Under the pieces are notes generated by a model. That model did no database searches and was not told the origin of the DNA. It saw only the letters and a list, made by a program, of their open reading frames with translations. The position numbers were made by a program, and so were the translations under genes. From the NCBI RefSeq assembly GCF_029873635.1, contig NC_080419.1, positions 79,654,931 through 79,718,930 on the forward strand: a DNA stretch of 64,000 nt. Direction: 5' to 3'. Source of the stretch: Malania oleifera (lineage: Eukaryota > Streptophyta > Magnoliopsida > Santalales > Ximeniaceae). Shown here piece after piece: positions 22,101 to 32,942 of the stretch. Numbering within the stretch: the stretch's first letter is position 1; each line of letters opens with the position of its first letter.

Positions 22101-24343
22101 TTATTTTTTATTTTTCAGGAGCTAACAAGTATTACTGCCTCATGACTGAAGGTCCCCATTAGCTGGCATCCTCCAGCCACAAGACATAAGGGAGCTTTGT
22201 TCACTTCTGGTTGTAGGTTCAAAAGAAACCACAATGGCATTTAGAGGTCTGGATAACTATGCAAAATAAATTATATATATCAGATTGTTTCATTTTTGTT
22301 ATGTGATATTGTTTTTCATGAACAGTTTTCCTCCTACTGGACAATATTTGTTCTTCCATGATTTTCAATTTCATGATTTCATGCTTTGCGACTAACTGAT
22401 TTCAATGATTTTTGGCTAATTCTTATTTAAAAATTTTCCATCCACCAATTTTACTACTCATTTTGATATACATATGCATTATATTTTAATAAAGCAGATT
22501 TTGTATAACAGTTTCTAAATTTTTTTCCCCAATTGAAGGGAAAGTGAACATTTATTAAAATTTGACATAGCATTATTATATTCTCACCTGTTTATAGATT
22601 TTCATTTTTCAATGCAAAAGTTTCAGAGACTGGCAATTTCATTGATTGCTTCATAATCCAAATCACATTAGGGGTTTAAACTGCATAAAGAACTAGGGAA
22701 TTTTTTTCCCCCAGATTCTTCCCAAAAACTAGAATATTCTATTCTATTGTTTTCATTTTCACTGTGCAACAACTTTCCTTATTTATTTGCTTTTTTTTGT
22801 CTTTTTAAAGTTTTTTTTTTTTTTTTTAATTTCCATTATTGTCTCTCACGTAGCGATGGTCATACCAATTAAAAGGTAGCAATTGAAACTGATTAGCATA
22901 AGCCACTAAATTATCTCTTGCAGCAATCTATGGTTGCATTAAGTTATGTTGTGTTCTTCCAGCAGGTTACTTAATGGTAAAATAAAGCAATTATGCAATA
23001 TACACCTGCCTCTGATGAGAGATAGAAGTTACTTTTTAAATATGGGTATTAATATTTTCAGATAAAAAAAGAACAGGAAAACGAGGAGAGAGGGACGAGG
23101 ATAGAAAATCTATTGCTTCATCACCTGAAGAGAGCAAGGATATTCAGAAAGAAGATGATGTTCGTAAAGCTGTATGTGATGACCGTTTGAATGGGCCTTC
23201 AGCTGATGGAGTTCAAGCTGGTAACTCAGGATTAGCCAAAAGTGATGTCCAATGTGGTAGGCCTTTGTCTCCTGGAACACTTTCCTTAATGTGTGATGAA
23301 CAAGATACAATTTTAATGATGGCTGCTTCTCCCAATGGGGTTGTGAGGCGTAGTCAAAACACAACTCTGAAGTCATCTCCTGGAGAGGGCTTGACAGATG
23401 CTTATGCAGACCAGGAAAGGCTCGTCTTGACAAGGTTTCGGGATTTTCTTGACAGGCTTATCACTTGTGCATCCATAAAAGGTAAGGGTCTCCATTTTCT
23501 TATTCTAAACTCTTCAGTGTTATGAGTTATGAACGTCAAATGCAAATCTTGGTTTCCTTCATTGCTAAAATCTTCATTTTAAGAATTCATAAGGTTCAAA
23601 CACGTAAAGAGATATTTCTAGTAGTTCAGTATTTTCATTGTGCTCAGGGCATTAACTGTGAAAAACTAAGTAAATATGTTTACTGTTAAAATAGGATTCT
23701 CATATTCTTAAGGGGCTGCCTGCCCTTATTTTTATTCCTTTCTTTGGAATTATTCTTATTTTTTAAAATCAGAATTTTCATTTAGGTGTGGTGTAATCTT
23801 TCAAATGATTAGGAAAATGTTACTCCAGTCGTTGGAAAAGTGACTCAACCGTCTCTCTCTTAATGGAATGCCTCAATTTATTTAATGAATGAGATTTTTG
23901 TCCCAGTTTGGCTACAAAGCAAAATTCCTTGAGATTGAAAATTCGCTATTTTTTTAAGGTTGAAATGCCGAAAATCTGAAAACCCTGGTATGGCTCAAAA
24001 CAGAAAAAAGATGTTTGAAATTTTGAGTGTTAACTGATAATGGCCAAGCAAAAATGGGAAAAGAAAAGAAAACATAGCTAATTTCTTTCACATTGCAGAA
24101 GCAAAGTATGCCAATCCTGAAATGGTCGGCCAAAGGGAACACTCAGAGAATGGCAATGTGAAAGCAGAAGATGGAACGAGGGGGAGCTGCAGTGGTGTTG
24201 TAAAATCTCTTGTTCCAGTGTCTGCTGAAATGTCAAAGGCAATCCCTGCAGTTTCTTTTCTTTCCAGTGACGGAAATGGTTGCCCCGCGAAGGTTGGGTC
24301 GCCCCGTGAAAATGGAAAGATCAAAATGCCAATTAAGAAATAG
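15465..24343 (+). CDS. TCX: Tesmin/TSO1-like CXC domain (CPP/TCX) protein
   Basis: Eight coding exons join in frame with GT-AG borders: 15465-15724, 17232-17333, 18313-18490, 21301-21663, 21951-22051, 22152-22246, 23062-23481, 24099-24343 (1764 nt, 587 residues). The N-terminus has the family motif [13 protein letters not shown] (10-22) and then Gln/Ser/Pro-rich sequence. Two cysteine-rich CXC domains follow: residues 109-143 ([17 protein letters not shown]) and 192-230 ([17 protein letters not shown]), joined by the signature RNPNAFRPK (160-168). CXC domains bind zinc and DNA such as the CHR element. The nearest relatives known to me are Arabidopsis TCX5, 6 and 7; TCX5 and TCX6 are nuclear DREAM-complex repressors of cell-cycle and DNA-methylation genes. 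A C-terminal part ([12 protein letters not shown]) is also typical. No stop or frameshift is seen. The start is the first ATG in the frame. Exon 6 could end at 22216 or 22246, both in frame. Confidence 0.92.
16119..16174. repeat. (TA)n microsatellite in TCX intron 1
   Basis: TA dinucleotides with one short interruption. A second TA run is in intron 2 near 17758-17782. Confidence 0.9.
19436..19612 (+). mobile_element. Au-type SINE in TCX intron 3
   Basis: About 177 bp with a tRNA-like head: A-box region TGGTGCGATGGCAAGTG and B-box GGTTCAAGACT, followed by the body ATGGGGGTAAGGCTTGC and CCCAGACCCC and a terminal T run. This matches the Au SINE family of flowering plants as I know it. It lies in the sense direction within a 2.8-kb intron and ends before a T18-like run. 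No clear target duplication is visible. Confidence 0.8.
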
Positions 24344-25868
24344 TTGTAATAGGGTACAAATGAGTTTGAAGTATATTACTGCATTTCTGATGTTCGACCT
24401 TGATTGTTGGCTGCTCTTTGTGCTGTTACAAATAATGTCAAGTCTTGGTGAAACTGTGTTCCAGTCCAAGAATCAGTTATAGATGGATCATTTTTACTCC
24501 TATATATATATATCAATCGATTTGAACATTTCTAAAGTTTAGAACACTCATTTGGCAAACTGGACCTTTGGCCCAGGTTCACCTCCCCGTCCTGCTTTGT
24601 GGAGATGGGAGTTCATATATCCCATTGTGGGGGACATTTGTTAATATTTTTCTCTTGTTTTAAAAGCCAAAAAGGGTACCAGGGTCACTCACAATGCAAT
24701 TAGCAGAGGTGCTAACTAAAATTACGACAACTAAACGAAGAAACGACTGCATTGCAAGAGCTAATTTACTATCAAAATGTGGAAAAACTCAATGAGAAAA
24801 CTTGGAGTCTGTTTGGTTAAGATCCAAAAACAAGTTTCTATATTGTTTTGGAAAGTGAAAAGAAGAGATTGTATCATGTGTTTTTTATACTCAAATATGC
24901 AGTTATTTAGCTGGCCATGTGAAAGCAGTAGAACTGAGTTTGGTTAAGGTTGATCAAGTGACAACTTGTTACTAAGAAAAAATAATGATAATTATTACTA
25001 TTATTGGAGTAAATGGTATTTCATAACACATAAGAAACCCTATACATTTGAGAAAAACCAACATACTAACCAACCAGAAAAAACTGATTCAAACCAAAGT
25101 CAATCAATTAATATAAATTTGAACTTGTTTTTCTATTCTTTTATCATTTACATTTTGGACACGATATTGAATTTTACATTTTAGATATGAAGTATAAACT
25201 TTGAATTTTTAATCACCTTTTTTTTTTCGAAAATATTTATATTTATTTTTGAGATGTGTTTTAGTCATTTAATTTGGATGAAATTTGTAAATAACAAATA
25301 TTTTGGGACATTATAATCATCTAAGTATTTTTTTTTTTTCTGATTTCTTAGCATTATTTATTTATTTCTATTTTCATATATTTCTAAATTTTTAAAATAA
25401 TATAAATATGTTTTCGTACTTTTATATTGGTTGATCCAAACGAATTGAGCTGATTAACTTGAGAACTTCCAAGTCGTCAATTTAATTTTCAAATGTTGTA
25501 CTTAATTTAATAATTTTTCAACTTAAATTCTTGATATATTCTTAATTTATTTTATAAAAGGTGAGTAAAAATTAAAAATTTATTATTACTAAGACAAAAA
25601 TTTATTGATTTATTTTTGAACACTGAAAGAAGTTTCTTTTAGGATATATTCAGAAAATTCAGAATGGTGCTAGATGTTACGCTTCAAAACAGAAAGACGG
25701 CCTTAATTTAATAAATTCATCAAGCTGGGAAAAAGTAAAAATTGTGCAGGGAAGTTTTTTATTCTCAATGTACGCTATCAAGTATGAACTATCGTGCGCC
25801 AAGTTACTCTTCTTGATTCCTTTTTTTTGGATTAACAATAGTATCCAGACAATTTTGTCCAGATTAAT
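24344..25868. other. TCX 3' UTR and intergenic DNA
   Basis: The first few hundred bases after the stop are probably 3' UTR. The rest is AT-rich with no convincing gene or repeat. Confidence 0.4.
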
Positions 25869-25872
25869 CAAT

Positions 25873-27955
25873 TGACTTTCACGTATTCCCAAGAGAGGGG
25901 TGAATTGAGTTTTAAAAACTTTTTTATTAAATTTCAACAATTATGCCGATTCACTACAATTCATATTTCATTCAATATTAAAAACGTGTACGTACAACGA
26001 TTAAGTTATTAATATGTGCATACATATACGTGTGCTACATATCTCATTTAAATTAGTTCTGTGTGCATGTAAGATGGTTATAACAAAACATAAACAAGCA
26101 TACACATATTGAAATTTAAGTGTAATAATTTAAATAAGATAGAGAGAATGACACCAAATTTATTATCGAGGTTCAGTCAAATCAACCTACATCCTCGCAT
26201 TGGGCATACCTCCCAAGGTTTACACTATACCTGCTCACTTAACTAAGCGGAGTAGAAACCTTTTACATCCTCTCCTTACGGGATGGGAAAAACCCCAATT
26301 CAATTTTCGGGCTGAACCGAACCAGTCCACTTACGGGGCTGAAACTCTCCAGTTCAATTCCGAGCTGAATCGAACTGGTCTCATTTACGGGACTGAGACT
26401 TCTCAATTCAATTAACGGGCTAAACCTAACTAGTATAATAAAAACATTTTTGTACATATGAAAAAACTTCTAAATACAAGTATGGATGTACACATTAAAC
26501 TCATAAAAATACACACTCCAATGATATAAAATAATGCACTTGGAGTAAGGGTGTGTTTCTAAATAATCAATGTACAAATATATGTATGAGAATATGAGTA
26601 TTATTATTCTCCTATAAATATTTTTACAAATAAATAATATTTGGAGAATCCAACAATTTAAGCTCAAAAGAATTTGTGCAATAAATAATTTTTCTCCCAA
26701 AAATATTTACCAAAGAAATAACTGGGAGAAAAACCTAAGCAATACTCTCAAAAATCTTTTTTAAAAAATAAAAGTTATGTGAGAGTAAAAGCAATTAAAA
26801 TGCCCTAAATAAATTATTCTCCTCAATAAAACAATTTTGAAATAAATGCATGAAAGAGAGAAAGACTTGTATAAAATATTTGGCCCCAAAAGAGTGATTT
26901 AAACAATAAAAAGAATTTTGAGGAAACTTTGATTAACAATGGATTTAAGAGAAAATTTGGGTTAATCAAAGTTGCTAATCAGGAGTTGTGAGAGAGTATT
27001 TATAGAATTTTTGGAAAATCTGACCGTTAGGGACATATTAGGCATTTTTGCAAAAAAATTTTAACTACGTTTTAATCTTGGTAAATCTTGCCAACCCGAG
27101 AGCACCAGTCGACCTGGGTTCGGTCGATCGGGAGAATTTTGAACTAGGAAGATGGTTAACCGTACTTGAGGGTTCAAAGGCAATTTTCCAATTCCGCACA
27201 GTTTGGTCGACCGGATCATTTTGAACTACGAGGTTCGGTCAACCGGGCGGTTGGCATTTCCCACGTGGGGGTTTGGTCGACCAAGGTGTTGCCCATATAA
27301 TCTTGGTCGGTCAACCGAGCGGTCAATTTGTTGACCCGAGGAGGTTCGGTTGACCAGAGCTTCCCTATATATATATGGTCGGTCGACCGAGCAATTAGCA
27401 TGTTGACTCGGTGGGAGTTCGGTCGACCGAGGAACTTAGTGTAATTGAGTTCGGTCAACCGAACATGCCAATTTTGACATTTTTAGTCTTTTTCTTGTTA
27501 AAATATTTTCCCTATTCATATGATGATTAACTTAGATTTTAATAGGGCACATTTTTATGAAGTATAGGGAGTCCTAAGGGCAGTCTAGGTCTTTTGAGCA
27601 TATACCCTAAAAAATTCGGCCGACCGAATGGTGATCCCTAAGGTTCCGTGGCTCTCTATGGTCAATCTAAGGCCTATCTGAGAATACAAGACATATCATG
27701 TAGATGCATGCATTATTACAGACCAAGATATAAAAATTAAATACGTATACAAATAAAAATGAACGTTTTCATCTTTTGCTCTTCAGTCTTTATGGAATAC
27801 ACCGGAAAATATGATCTTTATGTTCCTCCTGGTTTCCATGTCCTTTACCTTATGTGTGTGCTGAATCATGAACCTATTCAAAAACACTAAATGCACACAT
27901 GAGATACTTGTGTTTTGTTAGCATCAAAACAGGGATCAGACTCAAAAAGTCAACA
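25873..27955 (-). mobile_element. Copia-type solo LTR
   Basis: On the minus strand it begins TGTTGACTTTTTGAGTCTG and ends after the C-rich tract ATTCACCCCTCTCTTGGG, both typical of long copia LTRs. A TATA box CTATAAATA is at 26997-27005 on the minus strand. There is no primer site or purine tract at either end. TAATC follows the right end (27956-27960) and also occurs at 25865-25869, three bases from the predicted left end, so the exact left border is uncertain. Confidence 0.7.
26997..27466 (-). promoter_or_regulatory. Copia LTR promoter with GGTCGACC array
   Basis: Upstream of the minus-strand TATA box lies an array (27107-27466) of at least nine words of the form TTCGGTCGACCGA or variants with GGTCAACC, plus a G-box CCACGTGG at 27261-27268. 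Perfect 8-bp palindromes GGTCGACC occur at 27205, 27275, 27381 and 27421. A further related word, TTCGGCCGACCGAA, lies at about 27616. Confidence 0.6.
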
Positions 27956-28365
27956 TAATCTGTTGCCTACTCGAAGTTGATTGCTATGCTGAATGAGAGA
28001 ACTAGGGAAAATTTTTATTGGCTTCACTACAACCTAACTGTTCATTGTTAGGTCTCAGAGAGAAACCATCTTGCAAGGGGTAAAGTTCACTATTCCAAAA
28101 GACTTCTTCTTCCAAGCAGTAGGTCATGGACAATGGTCCCCTACTTCATAGGAAATCACCGTGTTCTACTGGACTCATGTGGGATTAATAAGCTCTATTG
28201 CTAGTGTAGTTGAGAAGGCTTCATAATGCTCAACTCTCTCACCAAGGAAATGAAAATGTCCTGAGATTGGTCTAGATATACTTTTGTCAAATACAATTCA
28301 ACTCAAATCTCTTGTCCTTGACTGCCCTTTGGTCAAGGTGGAATGCTATTAGCTATCTCCTAAAC
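27956..28365. other. Unassigned spacer
   Basis: About 400 bp between two LTRs. I recognise no gene, repeat or element end in it. Confidence 0.4.
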
Positions 28366-29883
28366 TGATGAGTCCCTAAAATGCATGATTTTAGGCCATC
28401 ATTTACCTTTGTTTCGTCTTCTTTTATTATGTATATGCCCTTTGTTATCATGTTTTGGAGTTATGCAAGGTTTATTCGTGTTATATGAAAAATGGGTTAA
28501 AACCAAGGAATTAGGCAATACGAGAAGTTAAGCGAGTATTTGGGACACATAAAGCTCAAACCAGATGTTCAACCAAACCCCTAGAGCTTTAATGCATTAA
28601 AGGAAGGAAGATCTTGTTCGACCATAGGGTCCTACTAGCTACCAACAGGGGCAACCAAGGCAACAACTGCATGCTCCAAGGTTCAAGCTAGAGACAGAAA
28701 TAATGCAAGGTTCGACGAAGTGATCGACCAAATGACCCTCTGGTGTTACGCAGTTGAAAGTCTAAAGCTAACTGATCCAGAACTACTAAGAGGCTCGACG
28801 AAGTATTCAATTAAGGAGACCATGGAGGGCGACCAACTCGAATTCCTAAGCTTTCTTGAAGATCGAGATCCTGCAAGTCTCAACCATCATCTCGACTAGT
28901 GAGACCCAATGATGCGACGAAGTCGAAAAGATCCAAATTTGAATTCCTTCTTTCCCAAGAGCCTCAACTAGGGGGCAAGCATGGAAAATAGGAGTGCAAC
29001 TTTGTAGACAGCAACGATCTGCTTCGCGAGATACTTGCAGAGCTTTCCTATTTTGAAATTCATGCCTTGTAAACCCTAATGGGTATAAATATTAGCTTCG
29101 AATATGAGCTTAGGGTTCCCTTTTGGCCTCTCTTAGGTTAGTGACAGTCTTAAGATGTTATTGAGAGCCAAATAGTTTAGGATTTTACTGCTTTTATTTA
29201 CATTCCTGTTCTGGTTCTCTATTATATGATTGATCGTTAGCGATAGACAATTTGTTTGCAATACGAAGCCATCTTTACTGCTTTCATACTTATGTGCTTT
29301 GATTTACTGCTTTCATTTAAATGCTTTCCTTTGCATGCTTTGATTTACTGTTTTTCTTTACTGCTTTGATTGTGATGAAGTCTTAGAGATAGGATAGCAC
29401 TATTACTGATTTAGTCAGATATACATAGTAGGCTACAGACACAAAAAAAGTTTCTCGTGATCGTTGAGATAGGGTATATTCTGGTTCCCAATCGTGCTCT
29501 AGACGATTGGTGCACCCTTGCTACCCTATGCCCTCGAATGGTTCTTTTCACCGTTGAGCCTAATACGGATAGCTGACCGAACGGAGTTTACGCACACGAC
29601 ATCCTAAGTCTGATTTATGATTGAGCATTACTTTGTAGGAGTAGAGATAATTTAGATTTACATGCTTTCAAGTAGTTGTTAGAAAACCCAATCAAAATCC
29701 TTCCTTTTCACTTTCTTTTACACAAAGCTTTAATAAACTAATCTGGAAGTGGTTGATAATTGCATCTAAGTCCCTGAGGACCGACACCTGACTTTCTTAC
29801 TTTCTATGAAACTTGGGCATAGTTAGGTTTTATAAATTTTATTTTTGGTAGTTAAGGACCCAAACCTTAGCAAGCCTACCAAA
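28366..29883 (+). repeat. LTR of an Athila-like gypsy element
   Basis: Starts TGATGAGTCCCTAAAATGC and ends ACCA just before a primer site and gag, so it is the 5' LTR of a plus-strand element. Length about 1518 bp. No matching 3' LTR is in the window. Confidence 0.65.
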
Positions 29884-29888
29884 TTTTG

Positions 29889-29906
29889 GCACCATTGTCG
29901 GGGACT
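29889..29906 (+). other. Degenerate primer binding site, tRNA-Asp type
   Basis: TGGCACCATTGTCGGGGA resembles the TGGCGCCGTTGCCGGGGA site used by Athila elements, with changes at three positions. Confidence 0.65.
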
Positions 29907-30029
29907 TGATTATGGTTACTACCCAATTTCTTGTTTAGCGTATTATTGCTTTGTTTTTCTTTATTTTTATTTTATTTTTTGTTTTTGCTTTATATACTAA
30001 AGTCTTGATTTTGTGTGCTTTAATTTTGT

Positions 30030-31019
30030 ATGCTGGGTTTGAGTTCTCTAGATCCTGAGCTAGTACCTATAGACCTCGAGATTGAGAGGTCTTGTAGGTC
30101 CCTTAGGAAACCAACCTCTAATCCTAAGTGTTTTGAGTCATCCAAACCAAAAGTAATGGCCGAGCGTCCATCGGTTATCACTAATCAAATCCCGGAACCC
30201 CAAGCTCCCCTCCAACCTGTGCTGATGGAGCAACCACTTAGGCCTCTTAGGGACTACTTTGTACCCAACACATATACCTCGCTGTCTTGCATCCGATACC
30301 TGGATGTTAAGGTGGCTCAATTTGAAATCAAGACTTTTATCATCTCGATGCTTCCCACTTTCTATAGGAATTCAAATGAAAATCCGTATAAGCATCTAGA
30401 TGAATTTATCGAGATTTGTTCCACCATCTGAATCCATAATTTTGGTGATGATGCCCTCCACTTAAGGCTTTTCCCATTCTCTTTGAAGGATAAGGCCAAA
30501 TATTGGCTAATGTCCTTAGAGCCAAACTCGATGACCACCTGGGCCACCAAGCAGCAGAAGTTCTTCAAGAAGTACTTCCTAATTGGGAACACTAACCAGC
30601 TACGAAGAGCAATCACCAGTTTCTCACAGCTGAAGGGGGAACTATTTTTCAAGACTTGGGAGTGCTTTAGGGATCTCTTATGTCAATGCCCACACCATCA
30701 TATCCCTAAGTGGAAATTAGTCCAGACTTTCTATGAAGGACTAGCTGAGCGAGATAGGTCGATGGTAGATGGATCGTGTGGAGGTACTTTCCTCACCAAG
30801 CATGAGAATGAGGCATGGGCTCCCTTTGAGAACCTAGGCAAAAAATCTCAATAGCATACTATTGTTGCTCGTAAACCCTATGAACCCTCCACTTCCAAAT
30901 CTAAGGGAGTCTATGAGCTGGCTTCAGGCTATGACCTAGCACCTACCCTGCACACCATGGTCAAGAAGTTAAACCAGTTCTTGTCCTTGGGACAACAACC
31001 ATAAATCATGGCGTGTGCA
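30030..31019 (+). pseudogene. Athila-like gag (broken)
   Basis: The reading begins at MLGLSSLDPE and includes a retrotransposon gag core (YKHLDEFIEICSTI, then LFPFSLKDKAKYWLMSLEPN and QQKFFKKYFLIGNTNQLRRA). In-frame stops fall at 30429-30431 and 30852-30854, after which the same frame continues to about 31019. The rest of the element is missing because an LTR-like segment starts at 31029. Clade is judged from the gag sequence and the tRNA-Asp primer site. Confidence 0.8.
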
Positions 31020-31363
31020 GAGGTGTTCTGATGTAGGACAGGATAAGGTGACCTAGTCCTACGGGTTTCAACCCTTAATCAACATACATGAGAAACACTT
31101 TGAATTGAGAATTTAATCAACCAAACGTTAAACAAAACAAATCATGCTTTATCACACATGTCCAAGGATTTTGAAAAGGTATATAGTTTGATTCAAAATT
31201 CAATCCCAAATGGTTCTTTCAAAAAAGAATCAAGTGATACGCTATGAAAACGATATTCAATCATTCAAGAAAATAAATCTATGTTATCACAATCATATTC
31301 CCATAAATGGCAAGCAAGTATGTGTATAAATGCTAAAAAGTTCAAGTTCTGGGTTGGCAAGGT

Positions 31364-31570
31364 GGGGTCAGTCGACTGGTACAATAGGGTCAATCGCCTG
31401 TCTGAGATTTTGGATGAAATGCCTAGAGTTGAAAAGGGTCAGTCAACTAATCCAATGGGTCAGTCGCCTGACTAAGATTTTGGTGAGATACCAAGAGCTG
31501 TAAAGGGATCAGTCAACTGATCCGTTCGAGGTTAGTCACTTGACTTTTGACGGGGTTGCAATATAAAATA
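31364..31570 (+). promoter_or_regulatory. AGTCGACTGA-type array upstream of TATA box
   Basis: Five or six words related to GGTCAGTCGACTGATCC, for example GGATCAGTCAACTGATCC at 31507-31524, end about 20 bp before TATAAAATA. This repeats the array-then-TATA order seen in the other LTRs, with a different word. Confidence 0.5.
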
Positions 31571-32227
31571 GATTCTCTAGGGTTTTGCGCAACTAAGTCT
31601 TATGGGGTCTCAAACAAGGGTTTTAAATCAAGTTAGGGAGGGATTAGGATCGATATTACCATGTGGAATCGGTGGATGGCTTACCAATGATCAACGTACT
31701 CAAATCAAACCAAGAAATCCTCAAAACATTGGCGATCAAACGAAAGTGTTGTGGTTGTTGTTTGTCTGTGAATGGCAGGGAGGATAAGAGATGGTAAATA
31801 CGTGATGGATAGATGTTGGTCTCACACCAACTGATCTCTGAGGAGAACGTCATAGCCTCTCGCCACTCAATCTCAAGAATCGGAATAAATTGCAAAGTTT
31901 CACAAAGGAAGAACCTTTTTTTTTATTCAATAATAATACTTAGCCACCGTTTCAGCACTTACAATAGCAATATATATAAGGGAAAGAAAGGCACAGCACT
32001 AACTGACCTAATCTCCCATATAGGCATGGGAGACAACTCACTTAATGTTCACAAATTAAAAACTCATTAACTCACATAATTCTTTAACAAATTAAATATC
32101 TAAAACAACTCACAATATAGCCATGCAATTAATTAAATGTAAACAAAGTCAAAAGGGAGGCCCAATCTTGTGTGGGGCCTAGAGGAGTCATGTAGGCCCA
32201 ATGGGTCCATGTGGGGCCCACAAGGCT

Positions 32228-32313
32228 CTTGAGCTCAGAATTGCATAATCACGACTCGGGTCTTCAAGGTCTTGAGCATGGAATTGCATAATCACGACTC
32301 GGGTCTTCTTTAT
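32228..32313. repeat. 43-bp tandem duplication
   Basis: Two adjacent copies of a 43-bp unit, starting CTTGAG at 32228 and 32271 and both containing GAATTGCATAATCACGACTC. They are nearly identical, so the duplication is recent relative to its surroundings. Confidence 0.85.
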
Positions 32314-32349
32314 GTTGAAAAGTCTTCAAGTACGTCCATAAGTTCTTAT

Positions 32350-32942
32350 CAAACATTGTCGACATCCAGGGGCCATCCACTTGTCACCATGTCGGCGAAC
32401 GAAAGGGGAATTGGTTGCCGATCCCCATGATCTCTCTCGGACCCAAAATAATTCTTTTCCGAAGAATGAGAAACAAAGTACTGGGAGTATAGTTTCGGGT
32501 TGAGACGAAGTAAATCTTCCTTCAAATCTAACTTTGCTCTGAAATTGGTTTACCTTTCCACTTGACCAAGAATGTCTGATAGGATCCAGCTCGTGTAATT
32601 ATTGTTTTATCATCCAGAATTTTTAATTTCATATCATTCTTTGGATATTGGTGGTGATGGTGGCAAAGGTAATTTCTATGGTTCAGGTTCATAATGAGTG
32701 GAGAACGGAGTGGAATCACTTGCAAAGTTAGAAATAGGAGGCTCCACAAAAGTAGAAGTTTCAAGAAATGGGGTTAAGTCCTCAACATTAAACACATTAT
32801 TAATGCCAAAATCAATGGGAATATCAATCATATAAGCATTAGAACTGATTTTCTTTAAAATCTTGAAAGGATCCATCTTTTTAGTATATAACTTTCTCAC
32901 CTTTCCTACTAGAATCCGTTCGAGACAAATACGAATCATAAC
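32350..32942 (-). pseudogene. Gypsy integrase tail and chromodomain, second element
   Basis: Minus-strand reading gives the integrase C-terminus (MDPFKILKKISSNAYMIDIP, then NNVFNVEDLTPF) and a chromodomain (KILDDKTIITRAGSYQTFLV) in overlapping frames. It is a different chromovirus lineage from the element at 1-13078. It continues across the solo LTR into 35055-35690. The frame ends close to 32350. Confidence 0.8.

Larger units (their letters stand above)
31029..32355 (+). mobile_element. LTR-like segment, borders uncertain
   Basis: Lies between the broken Athila gag and the 3' end of a minus-strand gypsy pol. It has the layout of an LTR read on the plus strand: a palindrome-rich array (31364-31545), then a TATA box TATAAAATA (31562-31570), then a CTCTAGGG leader. 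The ends TGATGTAGG and ATCAAACA are possible LTR termini. It might instead be the 3' LTR of the neighbouring minus-strand gypsy fragment; the TATA direction argues against that. Confidence 0.4.

Noticed and set aside
24966-25184. 72-codon frame downstream of the TCX gene
   Set aside because: Asn/Tyr/Ile-rich translation of AT-rich DNA with no family signal.
25865-27960. TAATC as a confirmed target duplication of the copia LTR
   Set aside because: The left copy is three bases away from the expected LTR terminus, so I keep the LTR but do not claim the duplication.
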